Assembly (NCBI RefSeq): GCF_003057875.1
Contig: NZ_PYXZ01000010.1
Coordinates: forward strand, 118,362-182,361
Length of the DNA: 64,000 nucleotides
Reading direction: 5' to 3'
From: Nocardioides currus
GTDB taxonomy: Bacteria; Actinomycetota; Actinomycetes; Propionibacteriales; Nocardioidaceae
The position numbers were made by a program, and so were the translations under genes. Below the pieces are notes generated by a model. That model was not told the origin of the DNA. It did not search any database and saw nothing but the letters and a program-made list of their open reading frames with translations. Shown here one piece after another: positions 1 to 7,900 of the stretch. Position 1 is the first letter of the stretch. Every line of letters begins with the position of its first letter.

Positions 1-1
1 C

Positions 2-490
2 GCGAACCTGCTCGCCGGCGCAGGATGGACTTGGCCCGACCCCAACGCCGGCACCTTCCCATCCCCGATCGGCACCGCGTTCTGGACCAGCCTCCCCGGG
101 GTCCTGGGCGGCCACGCCGACGCTGGGCTGCCGACCCCGACCCCGGACGGCCTGGCCGGCCGCGGTCTGGTCTGGACGAGCCTCGCGATCACCGAGCTCT
201 CGGTGCTGACCGCCACCATCTGGGTCGGCGTGTGGGCCTACCAACGCTGGGGTCCCGGGCGCATGCGCGGCATGGCGACGCCTGCTGAGGCCGAGAAGCT
301 CCTCGGCGTCACCCGCCTCCGCAAGGTCGCCGGCATCGTCCGCCCCGACCTCTACGGCAAGCACGCCGCGACCGCAGCCGGGCCGCTGCAGCGCACCGCA
401 GGCGACACCACCGAGCAACCCGGGCCGCAGCTCGGCCACGGGCTCAGCCCGTGGCTACTCGACGGCCGCCGAACGAAGGAGGACCGATGA
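2..490 (+). CDS. Conjugal transfer membrane protein, 3' part (cut by window edge)
   Basis: The frame is open from base 2, so the start lies outside the window; about 162 codons are visible. One hydrophobic segment (around residues 55-75, with ITELSVLTATIWVGVWAYQ) is followed by a basic cytoplasmic stretch containing GVTRLRKVAGIVRPDLYG. The stop overlaps the next start (ATGA) and the ATP-driven coupling protein follows two genes on. The C-terminal stretch resembles what lies between the membrane anchor and the ATPase core in actinobacterial TraG/TraD-like proteins. I infer that it supplies the membrane anchor which the downstream ATPase lacks. The family assignment is by eye and moderate; membership of the transfer operon is fairly safe. 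Confidence 0.6.
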   Translation, partial: ANLLAGAGWTWPDPNAGTFPSPIGTAFWTSLPGVLGGHADAGLPTPTPDGLAGRGLVWTSLAITELSVLTATIWVGVWAYQRWGPGRMRGMATPAEAEKLLGVTRLRKVAGIVRPDLYGKHAATAAGPLQRTAGDTTEQPGPQLGHGLSPWLLDGRRTKEDR

Positions 491-783
491 ACGACGGAAC
501 CTACGAGCGACGAATCCCTGGCAGACCGACCCTCCGATCCCAGATCCAGAGCCGGGTCGGTGGCGTGATCTGCCGCTATCGCGGACACCGCCCAGTCCTT
601 GTCGAAACCCACTACTACGTGTCCGCCGGACCGGTGGAACTCGTCGGCGAGGGCCGCGACCTGCTCTCTGACCTCACGTTCCCAGCCCTCGGCCGCCGTG
701 GCGAGGAGCGCCACGGTCGCGAGGTCATCTGCCGCCGCTGCCTCGCGCCGTGCGGCGACACGATCCCCGAGGCGACGCGATGA
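487..783 (+). CDS. Small hypothetical protein of the transfer operon
   Basis: 98 residues starting MNDGTYERR. The start is set by an AAGGAGG four bases upstream and by the ATGA overlap with the preceding gene; an in-frame ATG at 451 would lack this spacing. The stop overlaps the ATG of the coupling protein at 780, so the three genes are translationally coupled. Cysteines occur singly near the middle (CRYRGHR) and as a pair near the C-terminus (CRRCLAPCG), which could bind a metal, although no standard zinc-finger spacing is complete. I do not recognise the family. Confidence 0.6.
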   Translation: MNDGTYERRIPGRPTLRSQIQSRVGGVICRYRGHRPVLVETHYYVSAGPVELVGEGRDLLSDLTFPALGRRGEERHGREVICRRCLAPCGDTIPEATR

Positions 784-2270
784 AGCTGAGGTTCGACCCG
801 TGGGATGTCGGCTGGCGGATCGGCGACGCGCACGAGCCGCGTGGCGGCGAGCTGTGGGTGCCGTGGGACCGAACCGCCGGCGTGATCGGCCCCCAGGGCT
901 CCGGCAAGACGCTCGACCTGCTCACCCCGGCGTTGCTGGGTGCCCCGGGGGCTGCCCTGGTGACGCTGACGAAGGTCGAGGACCTGCTGCTCAGCCTCAC
1001 CGAACGCTCTCGCGATGACCGGCCGTGCGTCGTGCTCGACCCCTTCGGGCTGGCCGAGGGCGTCGTCGACGAGCTGATCTGGGACCCGGTCGCTGGCTGC
1101 GTGGACCCCAAGGTGGCCGAGCGGCGAGCCAAGGCCTTCACCGCGGGCACAGTCAAGGGCGCGATCAACGGCGGCACCGGAGACGAGGCGGCCCGGTTCT
1201 ACGCCGCCGAGTCGGCCAAGGTGCTGCAGGGCTACTTCCACGCAGCGGCGCTGACCGGCAAGACCCTCGAGGACATCCTGCAGTGGGTCGCCAACCCAAC
1301 GGCAGCCACCCAGCCGATGGAGATCCTCCGGCGCCACCCGCACGCCGAGCCGTTCTGGCACGGCCTGCTGCACGGTGCGCTCAACGGGGACGACCGCACC
1401 GCCGGCAACACCATCACCACCGTGCAGCAGGCCGTCAGCCTGTTCTTCCAGGCCGACATCCGCCGCCGCTGCGTACCGAGCCACGGAAAGCCAGCGACCG
1501 ACCTAGCCGACGTGATCCGTCGCCGCGGCACCATCTACATGCTCGGCCGCGAAGATCCCTACGCCTCGGCCAGCCCGCTCATGACCGCGGTCGCCGAGCA
1601 CGTGCTGGACACCGGCCTAGTCCTGGCCAACAACTCCCCCTGGGGCGGCCGGCTGTGCCCGCCGCTGGTCTCGGTGCTAGACGAGCTGCCGTCGACGGCA
1701 CCGCTGCCGACTCTGCGGACCCGGATGGCCAACGAGCGCGCACTGGGCCTGTCGTTCATCTGGGCCGCCCAGACCCGCCCCCAGCTGACCAGCATCTTCG
1801 GCGAACACGAGGCCCGCGCCCTGCTCGGCCTCACCAACACCCTGGTGATGTTCGGCGGATCCAAGGACGTCGCTTTCAACCAGGAGATCTCCGATCTGCT
1901 CGGCACCGTACGCATCGGCCGCGTCACCCACTCCAGCGGAGGGTTCAACGGTGGCGGCCGCAGCTTCTCCGGCGACGACATCCCGATCATGCGGCCCGAG
2001 GAGGTCCGTCAGTTGCCCGAGCGGCGAGCCCTGGTGATCGCCGAGAACGGCAAACCGATCATCGCCAAGCTCCACCGCTGCGTCGAGGGAAAGGCCGGCG
2101 AGCGGCTCCTGGCCGACCAGCGCGCTCTGCGGGCGCGGCTCACCACCGACCGGCGCATGGTCATCACCCCCGAGGCCCGGGCGGCGGCCGCCATCGTCGC
2201 GGCGCGCCAGAAGGGCTTGATCGACGACGACACCGACCGGGACGCGAACTATCCCGTCAGCGAGGAGTAA
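780..2270 (+). CDS. TraG/TraD-type conjugative coupling ATPase (soluble core)
   Basis: 496 residues. Type IV coupling proteins hand the relaxase-DNA complex to the conjugation channel and use ATP. A Walker A motif (GPQGSGKT, residues 37-44) and a Walker B motif (SVLDELPS, D301/E302) are clear, followed by the RTRMANERALGLSFIWAAQTRPQL segment and a C-terminal TraM-recognition-like region. The start is taken as the ATG overlapping the previous stop; the family-like opening MKLRFDPWDVGWRIG begins there. No transmembrane helix is present, unlike classical TraD/VirD4, and the anchor is probably the membrane protein encoded two genes upstream. The partner is expected to be the MobF relaxase encoded at 4922-11032. 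Confidence 0.85.
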   Translation: MKLRFDPWDVGWRIGDAHEPRGGELWVPWDRTAGVIGPQGSGKTLDLLTPALLGAPGAALVTLTKVEDLLLSLTERSRDDRPCVVLDPFGLAEGVVDELIWDPVAGCVDPKVAERRAKAFTAGTVKGAINGGTGDEAARFYAAESAKVLQGYFHAAALTGKTLEDILQWVANPTAATQPMEILRRHPHAEPFWHGLLHGALNGDDRTAGNTITTVQQAVSLFFQADIRRRCVPSHGKPATDLADVIRRRGTIYMLGREDPYASASPLMTAVAEHVLDTGLVLANNSPWGGRLCPPLVSVLDELPSTAPLPTLRTRMANERALGLSFIWAAQTRPQLTSIFGEHEARALLGLTNTLVMFGGSKDVAFNQEISDLLGTVRIGRVTHSSGGFNGGGRSFSGDDIPIMRPEEVRQLPERRALVIAENGKPIIAKLHRCVEGKAGERLLADQRALRARLTTDRRMVITPEARAAAAIVAARQKGLIDDDTDRDANYPVSEE

Positions 2271-2273
2271 GAA

Positions 2274-2969
2274 GTGACGACCGAGCAGGCCCGCAGGGCC
2301 GCCCCCACACCCATGGTCTACGCGTTCCCCGTCCCGGGGGAGCACGTCCGGCTGGCCTACCGCGAGCTCCACATCGCCATCAACGGCACCGAGGAGCAGA
2401 AAAAAGCCCTGGGAAACCATGCCCTCCTGCCCCGGCCGTGGGAGCCGGCCAGCTGCCTCGACCCCGAGCTGCGGCACCAACTGTGGGAATGGCTCGAGGA
2501 CGTCGTGACCTGGCTCAACCGGGAGTACACCTGGGACGTCTCCGGCCTCATCCCCAACTGCTGGCCGCTGCACCCCCACCTGGTCCACGAGACCGCAGTC
2601 CTGGCCGACCAACGCCGGCGAGCCGGATTGGCTATGACCAGCGACGCGCTCGAGGAATGGCACCGCTACTGCCTTCCCGCGTTCACCGACCGCATGCGCA
2701 ACCGGCTCCGCGCCCACTGCGACGACGAGCACAAGACCTGGCCCGGCAAGCCCCGGCACAACGAGCACCTCGGCGAGGCCAGCGCCGAGCGCCGGGAGAA
2801 CGCCTTCGCCCACGACGTCGACACCCTGACCCACGGCCGCCGCGCGCACGAGCAACCCGAACCCGCCCGGCCGCGGCTCGCCGAGGTTGACCTGGAGACC
2901 GGCGAGATCAAGGAAGACTCGCTCGGCGCCCAGCCCCGCACCCGCACCGAGAAGGGACCGAGAGAGTGA
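2274..2969 (+). CDS. Conserved hypothetical protein following the coupling ATPase
   Basis: 231 residues from a GTG start three bases after the coupling-protein stop. The middle is rich in Trp and acidic residues (LWEWLEDVVTWLNREYTWDV, then WPLHPHLVHETAVLADQRRR), then ALEEWHRYCLPAFTDRM, and ends in a charged tail. There is no signal peptide or membrane segment. The stop overlaps the next GTG (GTGA), so it belongs to the transfer operon. It looks like a structured cytoplasmic accessory protein of actinobacterial mobile elements, but I cannot name the family and do not assign a function. Confidence 0.65.
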   Translation: MTTEQARRAAPTPMVYAFPVPGEHVRLAYRELHIAINGTEEQKKALGNHALLPRPWEPASCLDPELRHQLWEWLEDVVTWLNREYTWDVSGLIPNCWPLHPHLVHETAVLADQRRRAGLAMTSDALEEWHRYCLPAFTDRMRNRLRAHCDDEHKTWPGKPRHNEHLGEASAERRENAFAHDVDTLTHGRRAHEQPEPARPRLAEVDLETGEIKEDSLGAQPRTRTEKGPRE

Positions 2970-3586
2970 CAGGCGAGGCGCCGACCCACCAGACGATCAC
3001 GCTCAAGGAGCGTTCGGAGGCCATCGGGCGAGCCAAGCGCGCACTCAAGGCCCTCGGGGAGCACCCGAGCTCCAGCAAGAAGGAGCTCGGCCGCGCCCGC
3101 GAGCACGTCAATGCCTGCTACTCCCACGGATCCGGCGAGTACGTCTGGAACGCGGTGACCCAGATCGAGGCAATGGTCGAGCACCGCTACGGCGTCCCTG
3201 CCGCCGACGAGCAGCGCCAGCTGACGAAGCCGGTGCTGGCCTCGAGGAGCCTGCGACAGCCAGCCGCGGCCGCCGCGGCGAGGACCGCGAGATCCCATCG
3301 ACGCAGGCGAGGTCCGCCGGCTACGACCCTGCAGGCGGCGGCCTCGCACCGGCACAGGCGCGATGACCGCTCCGCAGTCGGGGAATCGCGTCCGAAACAG
3401 CCTCAGAGCGCCGCTGGACGACCGCAAACTGCCCGTGTGCGCGCCCGAGAGGCAGGCTGGTTGTGTGAGAGCGATTCTGAGCGATGCCGGCGCAGGGCCG
3501 ATCACGACTTCCAGCCATGGATGACACGGTTCGCTACACGGTCCTCGCGCTGGTCGTTCTCGCCTACGTCGGCGGCGGCGTGCTAG
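2966..3586 (+). CDS. Small transfer-operon protein with a probable frameshifted C-terminus
   Basis: It starts at GTG overlapping the previous stop. The first ~85 residues (MTGEAPTHQTITLKERSEA..., VWNAVTQIEAMVEHRYGVPAADEQ) are helical and well behaved. After about position 3235 this frame becomes a low-complexity Arg/Ala run and reads about 70 bases into the next gene. The frame one base back gives a more gene-like tail (LEEPATASRGRRGEDREI...) with better G/C third positions and stops at 3366. I therefore suspect a one-base indel near 3230-3240 and a true end at 3366. The function is unknown. Confidence 0.45.
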   Translation: MTGEAPTHQTITLKERSEAIGRAKRALKALGEHPSSSKKELGRAREHVNACYSHGSGEYVWNAVTQIEAMVEHRYGVPAADEQRQLTKPVLASRSLRQPAAAAAARTARSHRRRRGPPATTLQAAASHRHRRDDRSAVGESRPKQPQSAAGRPQTARVRAREAGWLCESDSERCRRRADHDFQPWMTRFATRSSRWSFSPTSAAAC

Positions 3587-4338
3587 TCATGGTGAGCGCG
3601 GCCCGGGCCGCGCTCACCTGGTCTACGGGTCGACGAGCGCGACGTCGACCGGACGCCGTCGATCCAGCCCTGCAGCAGCACGCGGCTGCAGCGATGCGAA
3701 CCGTCGCACAGCTCGCCAACGTCGATCCACCTCGGACCCAGGTCGTCGCCCTCCTCGGAGCCTCGCGGGGCACGGGCGAGGTGATCGTCGGTGACGGCGG
3801 GTTGGCGGTGACCCGGTTCCGCCCCGGGCAGCCGCCCACCGTGGTGTTCGCCCAGGCGGCGCTCGCAGACCTGACCCCAGCAGCACTACGGAGCCTCGCG
3901 GCCCACGAGCTCGCCCACGTCATCGGTCGCGCCCGCGGATCAGCAGCAGCGCGCTACGTGTGGCTGCTCGGCTACCTGCTGCTCATGCTGATCGGCCTTG
4001 TCCTCAGCGTCGCCGCGCTCGCTGCCGCGCCACGCCTTGCCGGGCCTGCGGCGTTGGCCACGATGCTCGCCGCGGTCGCGTTCCTCGCCCTCCAGGTCGC
4101 CTTCGACCGGCGCGAGGAGATCGCCGCCGACCGGTTCTCGATCACTCTGACCCGCGACCTGGCTGCGGCGGCCGAGCTGATGGGCTTCTACGAGGAGCAC
4201 CTGGCCCGCCCGGCTCCCCGTGGTCGGCTCGGTGGGTTGCGGGCGCGCTTCGAGCAACGCTGGTTCGCCACCCACCCGGCGCACGCGGTGCGGCTCGAGG
4301 CGATGAGGCGACACCTGGTCGACCAGCCCAGCGAGTAG
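3517..4338 (+). CDS. M48-family membrane metalloprotease
   Basis: 273 residues from ATG 3517; an upstream in-frame ATG at 3484 adds an unlikely leader. An N-terminal hydrophobic helix (YTVLALVVLAYVGGGVLVMV) precedes a soluble part. The zinc site is HELAH (H130, E131, H134) with the third ligand in the REEIAADRF segment (E200), the classic M48 (HtpX/Ste24-like) arrangement. Two more hydrophobic helices (about residues 148-190) lie between the two zinc motifs, also as in M48. It probably cleaves membrane or envelope proteins. It is encoded just after the transfer genes, so a role in mating-channel assembly or in host adaptation is possible but only inferred. Confidence 0.8.
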   Translation: MDDTVRYTVLALVVLAYVGGGVLVMVSAARAALTWSTGRRARRRPDAVDPALQQHAAAAMRTVAQLANVDPPRTQVVALLGASRGTGEVIVGDGGLAVTRFRPGQPPTVVFAQAALADLTPAALRSLAAHELAHVIGRARGSAAARYVWLLGYLLLMLIGLVLSVAALAAAPRLAGPAALATMLAAVAFLALQVAFDRREEIAADRFSITLTRDLAAAAELMGFYEEHLARPAPRGRLGGLRARFEQRWFATHPAHAVRLEAMRRHLVDQPSE

Positions 4339-4360
4339 CCGCCAGGTCGGCGTCAGACGA

Positions 4361-4648
4361 CTATTCGTCGTCGCTCCCGTCGACGACGGCCAGCGACCGG
4401 GGCGCTGAGCTGTACAACAGGACCCCATCGCGCGCCAGCAGCCGGATGACTCGAGCGCGTAGCTGGGGCGGCCACGCCATCGCCTCGCCCAACTCGGTCC
4501 AGGTCGGGCCGGTGCCGGTGCGCGCCCAGATGTCCCTGATGAACGCGGTGGCGCGGGCGGCATCCTGCTCGGCCGCGTCCCGGGCCTGTGCGGCGGCCCG
4601 GGCGCGCACCTGCTGCTCCTCGCGCCACGCTTCCTCCAATGCATCCAC
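4361..4648 (-). CDS. Coiled-coil / winged-helix-like protein, downstream part of an amber-interrupted frame
   Basis: 95 residues from GTG 4648. An Ala/Arg/Glu-rich helix (REEQQVRARAAAQARDAAEQD) is followed by a compact winged-helix-like fold (WARTGTGPTWTELGEAMAW, then LRARVIRLLARDGVLLYSS), suggesting a DNA-binding adaptor. The frame is open upstream to a TAG at 4748-4750 and then continues to an ATG at 4852, so this is probably the larger part of a ~163-residue protein. It lies 69-bp downstream of the relaxase stop in the same direction, so it is likely a relaxase-operon accessory gene. Whether the GTG is used is unknown. Confidence 0.5.
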   Translation of the reverse strand: MDALEEAWREEQQVRARAAAQARDAAEQDAARATAFIRDIWARTGTGPTWTELGEAMAWPPQLRARVIRLLARDGVLLYSSAPRSLAVVDGSDDE

Positions 4649-4747
4649 CAGTGGCGCCGTCCAGCCCAGCGACTGTGCGGTCAGGTGGACCGCGAGACGG
4701 TGCCGGGGAAGACCTGGTCGACCGGCGGCGCCGACCAGGTCGACGTA

Positions 4748-4852
4748 CTAGTCGACCAGTTCGTCCGGCGGCGTGCCCCCGTAGCCAGCGGCCGCAAGGA
4801 ACGCCCGGACCTGGGCGCGCGTCGCGCGACGTGGTCGCTTGGGAGGAGACAT
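4748..4852 (-). pseudogene. N-terminal fragment ended by in-frame TAG (joins 4361-4648)
   Basis: ATG 4852 opens a 34-codon frame (MSPPKRPRRATRAQVRAFLA...PPDELVD) that stops at TAG 4748-4750. The next 33 codons down to 4648 are stop-free in the same frame (YVDLVGAAGRPG...SLGWTAPLV) and run directly into the gene at 4361-4648. A single change, for example CAG (Gln) to TAG, would explain the break. The alternatives are two real genes or a base-calling error. Confidence 0.55.
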
Positions 4853-4921
4853 GGAACCTTGATCGGCCGAGGGTCGGGGCCGCCCAAGGCTAGCGTCTGC
4901 GGGGCCGGCGGCCGTGCTGCG

Positions 4922-7900
4922 TCAGCGCCGCGGCGTGCCCCGCCGGCCGGGACGGGGACGGTTGGTGTCGGTCCGGTCTCGGGATGCCCCCTGCGCGCGA
5001 CCCGCCGCCGTGGGACCGGCAGAGGGACCGGTCTCGCCAGTGTCGATCGGGAGGTCAAGACGAGACACGATGCGGTAGCGAAGGTCGCGGGCGGGACTCT
5101 CGCCCAGAGGCCGCTCGGCCACGATCGCCCGGCTGGCCGCGCCGACGTCCTGACCCTGGCCGTGTGCGTCCTGCAGAATGGCCGCGGTGGCAGGCCAGTC
5201 CCCCTGCTCGAGCAGCCGCGGGTCGAGCTCGCGAGCCAACGGAGCCCACCGCTCCACGGGTGTCTTCTCGGCCGCGGCCGAGAGCCGGGCGCGGACATCG
5301 CTGCTCTTGTGCAGCTCGGCCAGCGCCGCCTTACGGGGGTCGGCGTCCCAGCTCTTGACGGCGTCGCGGAGGTCGCGGCGGGCCCGCATCTGGGAGAGCT
5401 GCAGACGAGCGCGGACCTGGGTGACGCCCGGTGTCCAGGCGCGACTCGGCCGCGCCGAGATGACTCGCATGGCGGCAAGTCGGGCGGCCTCGGGGGAGAG
5501 GTTGTCGAGTCGTTCGGTGAGCAGCTGGTCGCCGAGTGACCGGAAGGCCGGCTGTCCGCTCGCGATCGCTGCGGTGAGCGCTGCAGGCCCGCGCTGCGCG
5601 AGCAGGTCGGCGGGGTCGAGGCCGTCGGGGAACCGCGCATAGCCGGGGTCGAGGCCGTGCGGGGTGAGCAGCCAGAAGTCACGCTCGGCGGCGACCTGGC
5701 CGGCCAGGTCGGCGTCGGTGGCCACGATCGGGTCGCGTCCGATCACGGCCAGCTGGGCGGCCTGCTCGTCGGTCAGCGACGTGCCGAGCGGTGCCACGCC
5801 GAGGTAGAGGCCGTGGCTGGCGAGGGTGACTGCCACGGCGTCCATCGGGCCCTCGACGATCACTGGGACCGCGCCCTCGTCGAGGAGCTCGTCGACCACG
5901 CCGAACAGCTGGCCGCCCTTGTGGAAGAGCGGGGTGTCGGCGGTGTTGAGGTACTTGGGACCGCCCTTGTCGGCGTCGGTGAGGTCGGGCCGGCGGCGGC
6001 CGACGAAGCCGAGCACGTCGCCCTGGTCGATGACCGGGAACATGACTCGGTCGCGGAACCGGTCGATGAGCCTGCCAGTGCTGGCGACACTGGCCACACC
6101 GGTCGCGACCATCTCGGTGTCACTGACGCCCTGGCGGCGAAGGTGGTCGACCAGGTTGGTCCACCCCGCGGGCGCTTGCCCAGGGCGGAACCGCTGATCG
6201 CCCGCGAGGTCGAGCCCGAACCGGCCGGTGAGGTAGTCGCGGCCCCACGAGTCGGCGAACTTGGCCTCGAAGAACGCCTGGGACAGGTCGTTGATCTCGA
6301 GCATCCGTTCCCGCGTGACGGGCGACTCGTGCCACTCCTCGGCCCGCTGGTACATGAGCCGGATGTCGGCGTCGGTGGGCTCCAGCGGCGTTCCGCCGAG
6401 GTCGCGGATGTAGGACGCCAGCGTCAGGTCGCTCTCGACAAAGTCGTCATGGTCGATGTCCTCGCCGAGGTCATCGGCTGCGTCGACACCATCGGCCCGG
6501 TGGGCCTCGAGCTGGTCGACCAGGTGCTCGTCGACCAGGTGATCGAACGCCCCACTGTCAGGTAGCGGGCCGTAGTCGGGGTCCGGTCCGGGGTCCTCCG
6601 GAAGCGGCCAGTCGCCCCAGTCGGCGTCGCTGGCGGCGTCGAGGGGGTGGTCGAGGGTGTGGTCGACCAGCGTCTCCGGGTCGGGCTGCACGCCGTCCCA
6701 CAGGTCGGCCGGCGGCTCGTCGAAGTGGACCTCGTGGGCGTGCTCATCGGGCGCGGTCTCCAAGGCGATGGAGGTTCGCCAGACCAGCGCCTGGCACTCG
6801 TCGATCCCATCGAAGCTGTCGTCCCAGCCGTCGTTCGAGGTGCCAAGCGGGGCGCGGCCGGCGCCCAGAAGGACGTCGACCTGCCAGCCGCGCTGCACGC
6901 CGTGGTCCACGTTGGAGACCAGCGCCGGCCACCAGGCGCTGGCCTGGATGCTCGCTGCCCGCTCGGGTCCGAACAGCTCGACGAGCCGCGGGGTCCATTC
7001 GGTGGTGACGGCTTCGCCGTGGGAGCCGTCACCGACCTGGGCTGCGACCGCCGGCGTGAGCTGGCGGGCCATGCGCCACCAGATCGCGGCCGCGGCGTGA
7101 TCGTCGGGCAGCGGTCCGGCCGGGTGGTCGGCCGCGGTCGCGGTGCGCAGCAGCTCGTGGGCGGTGACACCCGCGCGCGACATCGCGGCCAGCCGCTCGG
7201 CCAGAAGCGGGGTGAACTCGTCGTCCTTCACCTGTGGGGCCAGCGAGTAGAGCAGCTGGCGCCATTCCTTGAGCGCCGGCGTGTGGTCGCCGGTAACGGC
7301 CTTGTTGAGTCGCCGCTGCCAGGTCGCGGAGGCCTTCTGCATCTGCGGTGCACCGGTCGGGCGCCGGTCATCGACGGGGACCTGCATGGCCGCACGCCAG
7401 ACTTCGACGTTGGCCACCGTCGCGGCCTCGGGGCGGATGCCGTTCTGCGCCCACGCCGGCAGGCCGCCCTGTTCGGCTTGCGCGGTGGCACGGGTACGGA
7501 CCTGTCTGGCGATCTCCTCGACCAGGTGCGAGCGCTGGGCGAGGTAGGCGCCCCAGTGCGGATCATTGGCCAAGCGGGCCGGGATGCCGGGCATCCAGGG
7601 CAGTGGCCCAGCGCCGGCGTTGCGCAATCCGGAGGCGTCGAGTCGCCAGTCCAAGACGGCCGCGCGGTCGCGGGCTGTGCTGAGCTCCCGCTCGCCAGCG
7701 GCTGCCTGGAGGGCGGCGACGGGGTTCTCGCCGGCGGCCCCGAGGAGGAGAAGGTGGGCGCGAAGGGTGGGCCAGGCGGCCTCGTCGGAGAGCCCGGGCA
7801 CGAGGGTTTCGACCGCGCTGTCCAGCGCGTCGACCATGTTGACCGGGCCGACCCCCGTGCCGTTGGCGGTCCCGTCGGGGCTGGTGGGCGCGCCGGGGAA

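Noticed and set aside
1025..2890. 621-codon open frame overlapping the coupling ATPase
   Set aside because: Arg/Pro-rich shadow frame with no motifs; the overlapping frame has Walker A and B.
4690..4790. Repeated GTCGAC/CTGGTCGACC palindromes resembling iterons
   Set aside because: The same words recur in the relaxase and protease genes as ordinary Leu-Val-Asp-Gln codons, and here they fall inside the amber-interrupted reading frame. No regular spacing.
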